Part shown: piece after piece, positions 8,072 to 16,968 of the stretch
How positions within the stretch are numbered: the stretch's first letter is position 1
Layout of the letters: every line of letters starts with the position of its first letter
Assembly: GCF_000426625.1 (NCBI RefSeq)
Contig: NZ_KE384548.1
Location: 806,001 to 870,000, forward strand
DNA: 64,000 nt
Direction: 5' to 3'
Source: Psychrilyobacter atlanticus DSM 19335
GTDB lineage: Bacteria; Fusobacteriota; Fusobacteriia; Fusobacteriales; Fusobacteriaceae
Notes under the pieces: generated by a model
Seen by the model: the letters and a program-made list of their open reading frames with translations, nothing else
What the model was told of the DNA's origin: nothing
Database searches by the model: none
Position numbers and translations under genes: made by a program

Positions 8072-8746
8072 ATGATTAAAAGTTATGATGTACCAGAGAA
8101 GAAAAGAAAAGAACTAGGAAACTATATAAAAAGTCTTAGAGAGAAAAGAAAATATGGATTTAATCAATTTGCACTAAAATCAAATTTGAATGTTGCAGAT
8201 TTAAATAGAATTGAAAAGGGAGATAAAAAGAAAATAAATGCTTTTCAATTAAGAAATATTGCAACTGCTCTAAGAATTGATTATAAAGAATTATATAAAA
8301 TAGTTGGATACTTAGAAGAGGATGATTGTCTTCCAGAAGGAAATATAGATTTAGATTGTAATTTTAAAAAAATTCCTCTTTATAACTCTATTTCAGCAGG
8401 AGCAGGCCTAGAAGATTTAGAGGATGAAGAGGTTCAATTTATAACTGTTCCTGATATTAAGCAGTTCTCAGGAAACGTTGTTGCTATCAAGGTTTCTGGG
8501 GATTCAATGGAGTATACTATTGAGAATCGTTCTATAGTCTTCATAAGGAAAGATGTAGAAGTTCCTAATAAAAAAGTAGGAGCATTTATACATAATAATA
8601 AAGCATTACTTAAAAGATATATATGTCAAGAAGATCACTGTTTCTTAAGGTCAGATAATAGAGACTATCCAGATGTTGAAATTAAAGAAAGTGACGAGTT
8701 TGTTATAGTTGGTCGTTTTATAGGGCAGTTGAACGAGGAAGAGTAA
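8072..8746 (+). CDS. CI-type repressor with LexA-like S24 peptidase domain
   Basis: Maintains lysogeny by repressing early genes; RecA-stimulated self-cleavage would induce the prophage. Residues about 12-80 form an XRE-type HTH (LGNYIKSLREK...LNRIEKGDKK). The C-terminal half is an S24 peptidase with a probable Ala-Gly cleavage site in SISAGAG (about 107-112), nucleophile Ser145 in VSGDSM and general base Lys181 in ALLKRY. AGGAGG precedes the ATG. Three further genes follow in the same direction with short gaps and would be expressed in the lysogen. Confidence 0.9.
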   Translation: MIKSYDVPEKKRKELGNYIKSLREKRKYGFNQFALKSNLNVADLNRIEKGDKKKINAFQLRNIATALRIDYKELYKIVGYLEEDDCLPEGNIDLDCNFKKIPLYNSISAGAGLEDLEDEEVQFITVPDIKQFSGNVVAIKVSGDSMEYTIENRSIVFIRKDVEVPNKKVGAFIHNNKALLKRYICQEDHCFLRSDNRDYPDVEIKESDEFVIVGRFIGQLNEEE

Positions 8747-8777
8747 ATAAAATTAAGTTTTAAAAGAGGTTAGAGAT

Positions 8778-9398
8778 ATGAACATAGAAAATATTATTGA
8801 TAATTTTTTAGAAAATGAGTATAAGTATAAAAAATTTTTTCCTATTATTTTAAATGATTTTAATAAATTATCTATTGAAAAAAAAGAAAAACTTTGTTTA
8901 GAAACTAAAAATTCTTACCATAAAGGCATGTTTTATTCCTCGGCGGATAGAACTCTAGAAGCTCTTTATTATTTAAAAGAATATTTTAATTGTAAAATTA
9001 AATTTAAGGATGCAGAACTTCTTAATTTTTGTTTAGTAATAGCGAGATCAGGAGCTTTAAATTATTTAAAAGGTCCTATTGTTGAAAAATTTAATAAAAT
9101 GGAGCACTCAAATATTGAAAGAGTAAATTTCATGCTCGCTCTAGCTGATCGAAAGAACAAAGAAGTAAAAAGAATTTTAGAATATTACATCAATAATAAA
9201 ATTGATTTAATAGATTTAGATTACCCTTTGATTAATGACGCTTTATTATTTATTTCTAAAGATGGTGAATCCCTTTATAGCGAACTTTTATCTTTGGAGG
9301 GTTTTGATTTTAATAAATTAGATAAGAGTGTTCAAAAGCACTATATTAAAAAATATTTTATTAAAAAATTATTATTCTGTTTGAATTTAAAGGAGTGA
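8778..9398 (+). CDS. Hypothetical protein in the CI operon
   Basis: 206 aa, helical, no membrane segment, no recognised motif. It lies 31 bases after the repressor and 4 bases before the first HEPN-type gene, so it belongs to the same lysogenic transcript. Its base composition is even richer in A and T than the structural genes, as in the neighbouring immunity genes. Helical repeat-like stretches (LVIARSGALNYLK, RVNFMLALADRK) could form an armadillo-like scaffold, but this is only an impression. Confidence 0.6.
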   Translation: MNIENIIDNFLENEYKYKKFFPIILNDFNKLSIEKKEKLCLETKNSYHKGMFYSSADRTLEALYYLKEYFNCKIKFKDAELLNFCLVIARSGALNYLKGPIVEKFNKMEHSNIERVNFMLALADRKNKEVKRILEYYINNKIDLIDLDYPLINDALLFISKDGESLYSELLSLEGFDFNKLDKSVQKHYIKKYFIKKLLFCLNLKE

Positions 9399-9402
9399 AA
9401 AA

Positions 9403-10401
9403 ATGTTTTTAGTAACTAGATTAGTAGCACATAATACAATTCTTCTTCCTCATCCTAGAATATATGGAAATGTTGAAATAAAAAAAATAAAAACTCTTTT
9501 TAAAAAAGAAAAAGAGTTGTTTGAAGAATCTGCTAAAAGTTTTGAAGAAACAATTCCTAAAGTAGTTTCTCAAATAATTTCTATTTTTATAGAAGCTTCT
9601 ACACCTAAAGACGCTGATGAAAAAGCAGAAAAAGAATTTTTAAAAGTTTTAGATTTATATGATGGATTAAAATATGGAATAATGTCTAATAGCAGTTTAA
9701 AAGAAGCTGGTATCATTAGAAATTTTGAAACAAATAAATTATATTCTAGAAAAAGAAATGGTACTGGTTACCAAACTGCTTTCGAAATGGGAAGGAATTT
9801 TATAAATCCTATAGATAATGCCCAAATATATATTCACTATGCAACTGAGAATGAACTAAAAAAAGATTATTTTAAGTTTTTACATTGGATGAGACTTATC
9901 AAAGAAGAAAAAAATTATCACATGAAGTTTTTAAAATACTGGTTTGCATTTGAGGGGATTGTAAAAATAAAAGGAGATGATCTAATAACGTCTAAATTAG
10001 CTGGAATTGCTGGCTTTTCAGAAGGGTTTTTAGGCCAACATTTAAATAAAGAAACAATAAAGATAGTAGTTTCTAGAAATGATTACCGAAAAAATAGAAA
10101 GAAAACTAAAGAAATCTTAGAACAATTTAAAACTTTAAGAGATAAAACTGTACATGAAAGTATAGAAACTTTTCAAATTAGAGAATACTATAAAGAACCA
10201 CTTGGTTTGTTACAGCATATTTCAAATAATATAAAACGTTATATAGAACAGGCTTTAGCGCAAGATGTTTCTTCGAAGAAAGAATTTTGGGAATATTTCC
10301 CAATTTTATATACCGAATTTATTAATACAGATAATTTTCGACTTCCTTTTGAAAATAATTTTTATTTAACAGAAGAGGTTAGATATGACGAAGAAAGTTA
10401 A
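9403..10401 (+). CDS. HEPN-domain protein, candidate RNase effector
   Basis: The 332-aa protein has a C-terminal helical domain with FLKYWFAFEGIVKI and, later, LRDKTVHES. In the latter Arg246 and His251 form the Rx4H motif of HEPN ribonucleases. The acidic residue in the first HEPN helix (Glu184) is also in place, as in Apea-like HEPN proteins. The N-terminal 160 residues are unrecognised. HEPN proteins commonly act as toxins or abortive-infection RNases. Placement behind CI and before another HEPN gene suggests a lysogen-expressed immunity module. Confidence 0.65.
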   Translation: MFLVTRLVAHNTILLPHPRIYGNVEIKKIKTLFKKEKELFEESAKSFEETIPKVVSQIISIFIEASTPKDADEKAEKEFLKVLDLYDGLKYGIMSNSSLKEAGIIRNFETNKLYSRKRNGTGYQTAFEMGRNFINPIDNAQIYIHYATENELKKDYFKFLHWMRLIKEEKNYHMKFLKYWFAFEGIVKIKGDDLITSKLAGIAGFSEGFLGQHLNKETIKIVVSRNDYRKNRKKTKEILEQFKTLRDKTVHESIETFQIREYYKEPLGLLQHISNNIKRYIEQALAQDVSSKKEFWEYFPILYTEFINTDNFRLPFENNFYLTEEVRYDEES

Positions 10402-10432
10402 AGAAAATATTTTTAAGTTATAGGAGAAAAAA

Positions 10433-11194
10433 ATGAAAAAAGTTAGAAAGCAAAACAAACATTTAATAAAAGAATTAATAGATCTAAGGAAAAGTAGAAA
10501 ATCTATTAAAGATTTTAATTTCAATTTTCTTGCTAATTTTAGTGAAAATACAATACTAATGCATAGTCACTTAGGGAAAGAGGAATTAAAAAAAGATTTA
10601 GTAAAAATTGCGAGTAGACAATATTTCGTATTTCTTATAAGTTGTTGGGAAACTTTCTTTAGAGACATCTTTATTTTTATCTACTCAGAAGATGAGGAAA
10701 GTATAAAAAAGTTGTTTGCAAAAATGAAAATCACAGAGGACTCTATGGAACTTGAAAACATTACATTAATAGAATTATTGAGTAAAAGTTTTAATTTTCA
10801 AAATCTAAATGATTTAGAAGATGCTTATTCTAGCTTATGGGGCTCAAATTTCTTTGAATATGTGTGTGTAACAAAGATTGATCTTTTTGGTTTTAATGGA
10901 AAATTTGTTAAGGAATCTTCTATTTCTTCATTGTTCCCTGAGTGGTTGGAAATAATTAAAAAATCATTTAGTATAAGACATAAGATTGTACATGATGCAA
11001 ATTATCGAATTGATTTAGATATTAATTTTATTCGAAAATTTGAAACTTTATTTTTAATAATTCCACAATTTGTCACATACTTTACAGCTAAACGTTTTAA
11101 GTTAGACCATATTGTTTTATCTGATGGAAGAAACACTGTCCCTTATATCTTCTCAATTCATGATATTTTAGCTAATGATTGGGAAGTTCTTTAA
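10433..11194 (+). CDS. Second HEPN-domain protein
   Basis: 253 aa. A helix with ISCWETFFRDIF (acidic Glu73) is followed, about 110 residues later, by FSIRHKIVHDAN, where Arg182 and His187 give the Rx4H RNase motif. This arrangement is typical of RiboL-PSP-HEPN or MAE_28990-like proteins. It lies 31 bases after the first HEPN gene. The two may act together, one possibly as antitoxin or regulator, or form two effectors. Subfamily is uncertain. Confidence 0.65.
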   Translation: MKKVRKQNKHLIKELIDLRKSRKSIKDFNFNFLANFSENTILMHSHLGKEELKKDLVKIASRQYFVFLISCWETFFRDIFIFIYSEDEESIKKLFAKMKITEDSMELENITLIELLSKSFNFQNLNDLEDAYSSLWGSNFFEYVCVTKIDLFGFNGKFVKESSISSLFPEWLEIIKKSFSIRHKIVHDANYRIDLDINFIRKFETLFLIIPQFVTYFTAKRFKLDHIVLSDGRNTVPYIFSIHDILANDWEVL

Positions 11195-11242
11195 TTATTT
11201 ATATTTATAAATTAAACAGTTTAAAAGATGATAGTAAAACAA

Positions 11243-11459
11243 AAGGAAATAGCTATCTTGGGATTATAGGAGAGGACAGAAAAATAAAACTATCTCCAAT
11301 AACAGCTCACCAAAGAACTTAGATTCTGTAGTATATGTAACCAAAAGTGGGAAGAAGTATCATAGAGAGAGCTGTAGGTATAATAAAAATGCTACGGCTA
11401 TGGGTATAGATCAGGCTAAAGGAAGAGGATTAGAAGCTTGTAAGGTTTGCAAACCATAG
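11243..11459 (+). pseudogene. Truncated 3' copy of the secreted nuclease gene
   Basis: The DNA matches 14605-14810 closely (for example TTAGATTCTGTAGTATATGT). Residual coding can be read as NLDSVVYVTKSGKKYHRE...GLEACKVCKP before TAG 11457. The catalytic nuclease domain is absent. Unlike the intact gene, this copy keeps a CxxC at its end (CKVC), the full form of an Ada-like metal-binding tail. The rest of 11195-11555 holds no gene. The copy and the intact gene form a direct repeat around three cargo genes. Confidence 0.85.
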
Positions 11460-11555
11460 GATAAAAGGAGATGGTAAATTAATAACAGAAGAATAACTTA
11501 TCGATATATATAATTAGTCTTTATTAAAATTTTAATTTTTAAATGGAGGTACTAA

Positions 11556-11819
11556 ATGTCTAGTAAAGTTGCAATTAAAGGTGTTATGAAAATGTTAGAT
11601 GAAGGAAATATTTCTACGGAGGATCTCCTTTCAGATGAATTTTTTAAGAGGTATTCCTCAGTGAGATCTCTGGAAGAATTTGAAAGTAAATTTGATACCG
11701 GCCCTGGAAAAGGGGTAACAAAAGAAAAATATGCACAAGAAATTATTAGAGCACATACCGAATTTAAAAATATTGATGAAATGAAGAATAAAGCTATTGA
11801 ATTTTATGCTGAGGAGTAG
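11556..11819 (+). CDS. Small hypothetical cargo protein, 87 aa
   Basis: GGAGGTACTAA precedes the ATG. The protein is acidic and helical (SVRSLEEFESKFD, AQEIIRAHTEFKN). It lies 3 bases before the next gene, so the two are co-translated. No family is recognised. The pair precedes the KAP NTPase within the block flanked by the duplicated nuclease tail. Confidence 0.6.
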   Translation: MSSKVAIKGVMKMLDEGNISTEDLLSDEFFKRYSSVRSLEEFESKFDTGPGKGVTKEKYAQEIIRAHTEFKNIDEMKNKAIEFYAEE

Positions 11820-11822
11820 GAG

Positions 11823-12413
11823 ATGAATGTAAATCTATCAAGAGAAACATTGGACTTAATATCTTATGTCCCAAAACTTGGGGGTATAATATCTCCAATC
11901 TTAGCAATTCATGATTTAGGATATTCAATACAAGAAAAATTATTTAATAAAAAATTATATACTTTTTTATATTCTTTAAAAGAAAAAGATTTTGAAGAAA
12001 GAGTAAAATTTTTATCAAACTATGTAAACGGTGATGAAGAAAGATTTTTTGAAAGAGTTATATCTGTATTATCTAGTGCTGATTCCAGAGATAAAGCATA
12101 TTATGTTTCTCAAGCATTTCATGGTTTTTTGTATGAAAAAATAACCCAAAAAGAATTTTTTAAACTATTAAAGGTTATAGATGAAACTTTATTAGAAGAT
12201 TTAGAAGAATTTTTAAAAATTAAAAATTTTCCAGAAAGCTATACAAATGAAGAATTAGGTGAAAAAAAAGAAATGATGCTTGAATTTATCCTGTCCAAAA
12301 ATGATATTTTTTATTATGAAGCCGGTTATGGGAATATGAGGTGGAATAATTCTTGTAAAAAGTACTTACTCACTGATTTTGGGAAAAAAGTTTATGAAAC
12401 TTTAAATAATTAG
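11823..12413 (+). CDS. Hypothetical cargo protein with a hydrophobic N-terminal helix
   Basis: 196 aa. Residues about 15-33 (VPKLGGIISPILAIHDLGY) form an amphipathic to hydrophobic helix with glycines, which could insert in a membrane. The middle is helical and acidic. The C-terminus (KYLLTDFGKKVYETL) resembles the wing of a winged helix. Coupled to the 87-aa gene upstream. An effector role beside the KAP NTPase is possible, but no family is recognised. Confidence 0.6.
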   Translation: MNVNLSRETLDLISYVPKLGGIISPILAIHDLGYSIQEKLFNKKLYTFLYSLKEKDFEERVKFLSNYVNGDEERFFERVISVLSSADSRDKAYYVSQAFHGFLYEKITQKEFFKLLKVIDETLLEDLEEFLKIKNFPESYTNEELGEKKEMMLEFILSKNDIFYYEAGYGNMRWNNSCKKYLLTDFGKKVYETLNN

Positions 12414-12528
12414 AATTAAATCAATAGCAAGACTAGGTGATAATCATCAATATCCACCTATTGTTTTGAGAAAAGATGATACCTACCATGAGTATGGTAG
12501 GGTTGCTAAGATGATATTAGATTTGTAG
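12412..12528 (+). pseudogene. Gene fragment between cargo genes
   Basis: A frame without a start codon encodes ARLGDNHQYPPIVLRKDDTY and HEYGRVAKMILDL before TAG 12526. It reads like the C-terminus of a protein whose 5' part was lost. No family is assigned. Confidence 0.35.
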
Positions 12529-12545
12529 GAAATAAAGGGGAGCAA

Positions 12546-14072
12546 ATGTCTAAATTTAATAAGTTAACATCAGAAAGAAAAAATTTTTTAGAACAACTTT
12601 ATTCATTAATTTCTTTAGAATTTGAAGATCAAAAAGGTAATATAGAAAAAGATGAATATGAAAAAATAAGGACCATCTCGATTAATGCTACATGGGGAAT
12701 GGGAAAAAGCTTATTTGCAGAAGCATTAGAAGAATATATTATATATAATAATGTGGATGAATTTAACATCGAAGTTTTAAAATATAACGCTTGGCAAAAT
12801 GATTGCTTTAGTGATCCCATGAAAACGATAATAGGAGAATTAAATGAGCAATTAACCTTAAGTTTTGAATTAAAAGAGAAAGCAGAAATAGTTTTAAAAA
12901 ATATTGCTAAAAAAGGGTTAAAAGCATTATTTGAAATTATACTTAAAAATTTTAAAATGACAGATAAAGATATTGAAAATTTAAAAGAATTATTTACAGG
13001 TATTAATGAAAGTTCTTTAACAGAGTATAAAGAATACAAAAAAATGATAAATGATTTTAAAATTGCTTTATCACAAGAAGCTGTTATAGGGACTAGTTTT
13101 AAACCTAAAGTCATATTAGTCGATGAATTAGACAGATGTAGGCCTGATTTTGCTATTGAAGTTTTAGAAACAATAAAACATATATTTGATGTAAATAACA
13201 TAATATTCATTTTTTTAATAAATAAGTCACAGTTAAAATCTAGTGTAAGTAATATCTATGGAGAAGATTATGGGAATGAAGATTACTTTAAAAAGTTTTT
13301 TAATTTAGAGTTGAATCTCCCAGAATTAAATTATCATGAGTTTAAGGAAATTGAATATACAAATTTAAAAAATAATATTATAAAAGAGACTGAAAATAGA
13401 CAGTATATAGCTGATTTAAATGAATTTAATAAGGGATTATTTTTAAATTGTTTAAAAAACTTAACTATAGAAACTTCTACAAGACAAAGAAAAATGATGC
13501 TTAAAAAATTTGAATTATTGCTTAAAACAATGAATAATATTCAAAAAAACAATTTGATATTATCGATAGCATTAATTAACTATTTTATATATCAAGAGGT
13601 TGGAAAAGAAAGAACTGAAAAAAAAGTAGGAGGAGAAGTATCATTTGATGAATGGTTTGATTTTTTTTGGTATGAAGAAACTCCCGATAATGACGATAAT
13701 GTAAAAAAAATCAAAAGTGAAATAGAATATTTTGATGAAATCATCTCCCTTTTTAGGGAACATTTACAGAAACAAAATAATGGAGAAACTAATAACTCTG
13801 AATATAGAATAGTTCAAGCATATTGTAATAATTCTTTAGGGTTTGATGACTGTTCTATCTGTGAATCAAGCAATTGTGGGAAATATGGTGCCAACCAAGT
13901 TATTTATGAGAGAAAAAATTTAAAAAATTTACATATAGGTGCAACAAGTATACGCCGTACTTATCAAATAGTCTTACCACTAGAAGATAGATACTTCAAT
14001 AGTTATAATGGTGTAAATATGGTTATTCAGTGGTGTAAAGATAAATATAATTTTATATCTTCAATAGGATAG
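12546..14072 (+). CDS. KAP-family P-loop NTPase
   Basis: 508 aa. Walker A is ATWGMGKS (48-55); KYNAWQND (79-86) is the KAP motif; Walker B is KVILVDELDR (188-197), followed by the LETIKHIF and FIFLINKSQL sensor strands. KAP NTPases are often membrane-linked and several act in phage exclusion, such as PifA of the F plasmid. Here the usual transmembrane insertion is weak or absent. A C-terminal cysteine group (CNNSLGFDDC, CESSNC) may bind zinc. AGGGGAGC precedes the ATG. The gene ends the cargo block flanked by nuclease-tail repeats. Confidence 0.8.
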   Translation: MSKFNKLTSERKNFLEQLYSLISLEFEDQKGNIEKDEYEKIRTISINATWGMGKSLFAEALEEYIIYNNVDEFNIEVLKYNAWQNDCFSDPMKTIIGELNEQLTLSFELKEKAEIVLKNIAKKGLKALFEIILKNFKMTDKDIENLKELFTGINESSLTEYKEYKKMINDFKIALSQEAVIGTSFKPKVILVDELDRCRPDFAIEVLETIKHIFDVNNIIFIFLINKSQLKSSVSNIYGEDYGNEDYFKKFFNLELNLPELNYHEFKEIEYTNLKNNIIKETENRQYIADLNEFNKGLFLNCLKNLTIETSTRQRKMMLKKFELLLKTMNNIQKNNLILSIALINYFIYQEVGKERTEKKVGGEVSFDEWFDFFWYEETPDNDDNVKKIKSEIEYFDEIISLFREHLQKQNNGETNNSEYRIVQAYCNNSLGFDDCSICESSNCGKYGANQVIYERKNLKNLHIGATSIRRTYQIVLPLEDRYFNSYNGVNMVIQWCKDKYNFISSIG

Positions 14073-14174
14073 AGATAACATTTTATAAATTTGAAGATAA
14101 GCTAATACATGTGAAAGAATCCTGAGCTACTGTCGAGTCACAAGCTGAATGGGGGAAAAATATTTGGAGGAGCC

Positions 14175-14813
14175 ATGAAAAAAATAATTATCCTTTTAAA
14201 TTTTCTATTTGTTTTTACAATTTTAAGTGCCCAGACTCTTACAGGTAATGTTTCTTATGTAAGTGATGGAGATACAATCCATATAGTAGCTAATAACCAG
14301 AAATATAAGATCAGGTTTTATGGAATCGATACTCCTGAAAAAACTCAAGAATACGGATTAGAAGCCAAAGAGTTTGTGCATAAAAGAATAGCAAATAGAA
14401 ATGTAAAAGTAGAAGTAATGGATACAGATCGTTATGGCAGGAAGGTAGGGAAGGTCTACTATAATGGAAAGTATCTAAATAAAGAAATTGTAAAAAATGG
14501 GTATGCCTGGTGGTATAAAAATTATGCTAGAAATGATAAAGATCTGGAGAATGCAGAAAAATATGCCAGGGTTAATAAATTAGGATTATGGAAATCATCT
14601 AATCCAATAGCTCCCTGGGATTATAGAAGAGGTAAGAAAAATAAAACTACTTCTACCAGCAGTTCATCAAAGAATCTAGATTCTGTAGTATATGTGACTA
14701 AAAGCGGTAAGAAGTATCATAGAAAAGGATGTAGATATCTGAAAAGTATAGGAGGGAGTTATCCTCTGAAGGAAGCGGAAGCACTGGGGTATGAAGCTTG
14801 TAGTAAGTATTAA
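14175..14813 (+). CDS. Secreted thermonuclease-type nuclease with Ada-like C-terminal tail
   Basis: A Sec signal peptide (about 1-20, cleavage near LSAQ) precedes a staphylococcal-nuclease fold. Metal and catalytic residues are in place: Asp31, Asp33 and Thr34 (DGDT), Arg47 and Asp52 (IRFYGIDTPE), Glu55, and Arg86/Arg89 (DRYGR). Such enzymes cut DNA and RNA using calcium. After a Ser/Thr/Lys linker (about 152-167), residues 170-212 resemble an Ada-like metal-binding domain (YHRKGCRYLK...GYEACSKY), but the final cysteine is missing. GGAGG lies nine bases before the ATG. A terminator follows. Confidence 0.88.
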   Translation: MKKIIILLNFLFVFTILSAQTLTGNVSYVSDGDTIHIVANNQKYKIRFYGIDTPEKTQEYGLEAKEFVHKRIANRNVKVEVMDTDRYGRKVGKVYYNGKYLNKEIVKNGYAWWYKNYARNDKDLENAEKYARVNKLGLWKSSNPIAPWDYRRGKKNKTTSTSSSSKNLDSVVYVTKSGKKYHRKGCRYLKSIGGSYPLKEAEALGYEACSKY

Positions 14814-14858
14814 AAAAATTGCAGTTGGTTCTACACCAAGTGTTATGATAATTAAAAA

Positions 14859-14888
14859 GAAAAAGACAGTACTAACTGTCTTTTTTTG
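14859..14888 (+). terminator. Terminator of the nuclease gene
   Basis: AAAAGACAGT (14861-14870) pairs with ACTGTCTTTT (14875-14884), followed by more T. It insulates the following TIR/macro operon. A similar, degenerate copy lies near 57.2 kb in the remnant. A possible -10 (TATAAT, 14973-14978) for the next operon lies 92 bases before its first start, without a clear -35. Confidence 0.8.
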
Positions 14889-15070
14889 TACAAAAAAATT
14901 GAAAATAATACAGGGATTTATAAAAATTAAACTAAATTAATTGTAAAATAACTAAAAAAAAGTTAATATAGATATAATTAACCAACTATAGACTAAGGAA
15001 AACTTGGAAAAGAGGAAGATAGTTTTGATCTATGAAATGGAAAAAATATTTAAAGGAGGATATAAACAAA

Positions 15071-16030
15071 ATGGCTAAACCAAGAATTTTTATAAGTTCA
15101 ACATTTTATGATCTAAAACAGATTAGATCAGACTTAGATTCTTTTATCCAAACTTTAGGGTATGAATCAATTAGAAATGAAGAAGGTAATATTCCTTATG
15201 GAAAAGATGAAGCCCTTGAAGAATATTGCTATAAAGAGATAAAAAATGTTGATATTTTAATTTCCATTATAGGTGGACGTTATGGGAATGAAGGTAAAAT
15301 TAAAAATAATTCGATTTCTCAAATAGAATTAGAAACAGCGTATAAAGAAGATAAACAAGTTTATATTTTTATTGAAAAAAATGTTTTATCAGAATATGAA
15401 ACATACCTTTATAATAAAGATAATGATATAAAATATCGTTATGTTGACGATAAAAAAATTTATGAATTTATAGAAAAGTTAAAAGCTAAAGAGAAAAATA
15501 ATAATATAAAAAGTTTTGAGTCGTCATCGGATATAAGCAAATATTTAAAAGAGCAATTTGCTGGATTATTTCGAAATTTTTTAGAACAACAAACAAGAAA
15601 CAAAGAGATCAAATTAATAGAAAAATTAGAAAATAATATCTCTAATCTAGATAAACTAGCTACATTTCTTAATGAAGCGAATAAAGATAAATCCGAAGAA
15701 GTAAATAAAATTATTAGTATCAACCATCCACTAATAGAAGCGTTAAAAGAAAGATTACTAATAGAATATAATTTTTACATTGAAGGAATAGAAGATTTAA
15801 AAAAATTATTAAAAGATAAGCATTATTACGAGGGAAGTGATATCGATTTTGATTATTTAGTATTTACAGGGACTAATCCAACACATAAATATACAATTAA
15901 AATTAGCCGTAACTTATTCGATAAAGAAAAAAAGCTTAGATATATAAAAAAAACGGATTGGGATAGAAATTATTTAATATATGAAAGCACTCTTATTTCT
16001 AATAATGATGATGTTGAGGCCATATTTTAA
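15071..16030 (+). CDS. DUF4062 TIR/SLOG-like protein, first gene of the TIR-macro operon
   Basis: 319 aa. The N-terminus RIFISSTFYDLKQIRSDL followed by LGYESIRNE and VDILISIIGGRYG is the signature of DUF4062, a TIR/SLOG-related fold found in nucleotide-signalling immunity proteins. Residues about 150-215 are charged helix, and the C-terminal third is unrecognised. The frame is open to 15032, but ATG 15071 follows AAGGAGGA. The gene starts an eight-gene run with short gaps. Role as a sensor or nucleotide binder is inference. Confidence 0.75.
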   Translation: MAKPRIFISSTFYDLKQIRSDLDSFIQTLGYESIRNEEGNIPYGKDEALEEYCYKEIKNVDILISIIGGRYGNEGKIKNNSISQIELETAYKEDKQVYIFIEKNVLSEYETYLYNKDNDIKYRYVDDKKIYEFIEKLKAKEKNNNIKSFESSSDISKYLKEQFAGLFRNFLEQQTRNKEIKLIEKLENNISNLDKLATFLNEANKDKSEEVNKIISINHPLIEALKERLLIEYNFYIEGIEDLKKLLKDKHYYEGSDIDFDYLVFTGTNPTHKYTIKISRNLFDKEKKLRYIKKTDWDRNYLIYESTLISNNDDVEAIF

Positions 16031-16074
16031 TAAAATATAAAGAGAACACACACTAAAAAAGGAGAAAAGAAAAT

Positions 16075-16947
16075 ATGTTTAAAAAGATAAAAAATATGAA
16101 AATTAAAGTTAATTTTTTTGAAAGAAACCTAAGATCAAGGTATTTAAATTTAGTAGCATTTATTTCAACGGTAGCTTCCTTTGGCTTAATTTTTGTAGAT
16201 ATCCAAGGGAAAGAAAAATGGATAGGTTTAATATTTTTATTTGTTTTGATGGGTGTGTATATAACCTTATGGTATAAAGCTAACACATTAGAAGAAGTTA
16301 CTTTAAAAATAAATAATTCAGTAATTGAAATCAAAGTTGCAGATATATTTGAAGAAGAAGGATATAAAGTTATTGCATTTAACGAATATTTTGATACCAC
16401 AACTGATCACGAAATTATTTCTAAAGAAAGCTTAAATGGTCAATATATCGAAAATAAATTATATATAAAAACTGGTTCTATCAATTCTATTGAAGACCTC
16501 GATTCTAAGATTGAAGAATCAACCTTTTTATCAAATAAAAAATTAGAAGTTAATAGCAAGAGAAATAATGGAAAAAAACAAAAGTATAAATTGGGATCTA
16601 TTTTTAAATTAGAAAATTACCTATTGACCGCAATGACAAAATTTGATAACGAGAATAGAGCATATTTATTACAAATTGATTTTATTAATTTTTTATTTGA
16701 ATTCTGGGATAATATAGATACTGTTTATAATGGTAATACTATTGTTCTCCCTGTATTTGGTAGTGGGATGACTAGGTTCAAGGAAAATATCGGTATATCT
16801 GATCAAGAATTATTAAACATTATTATTTGGTCTTTTAAAATTAGCAAGACAAAATTAACTTATCCTTCTAAATTAAAAATTGTTATATATGAAAAGAAAA
16901 AAGACAAGATAAATTTCTACCAATTAAAACAATTAGAAACAATTTAA
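16075..16947 (+). CDS. Membrane-anchored macro-domain protein (TM-macro, type II Thoeris effector-like)
   Basis: 290 aa. Two transmembrane helices (about 24-43 and 49-67) precede a cytosolic macro-like domain of the DUF6430 type. Visible segments are VIAFNEYFDT (99-108), ISKESLNGQYI (115-125), YKLGSI (171-176), LLTAMTKFD (183-191) and VLPVFGSGMTRF (224-235), the last being the ligand-binding glycine loop. In type II Thoeris the effector has this same two-helix plus macro layout and is activated by a TIR-made signal, reported as His-ADPR. Neighbours are TIR-like genes. A second, divergent copy lies at 19333-20172. Confidence 0.78.
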   Translation: MFKKIKNMKIKVNFFERNLRSRYLNLVAFISTVASFGLIFVDIQGKEKWIGLIFLFVLMGVYITLWYKANTLEEVTLKINNSVIEIKVADIFEEEGYKVIAFNEYFDTTTDHEIISKESLNGQYIENKLYIKTGSINSIEDLDSKIEESTFLSNKKLEVNSKRNNGKKQKYKLGSIFKLENYLLTAMTKFDNENRAYLLQIDFINFLFEFWDNIDTVYNGNTIVLPVFGSGMTRFKENIGISDQELLNIIIWSFKISKTKLTYPSKLKIVIYEKKKDKINFYQLKQLETI

Positions 16948-16968
16948 TAAATAAAGGGAGGCATAAAA

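Noticed and set aside
12629-13210. 193-codon minus-strand frame within the KAP gene
   Set aside because: The plus strand encodes Walker motifs; the opposite frame is Ser/Leu/Ile-rich as expected from a shadow.
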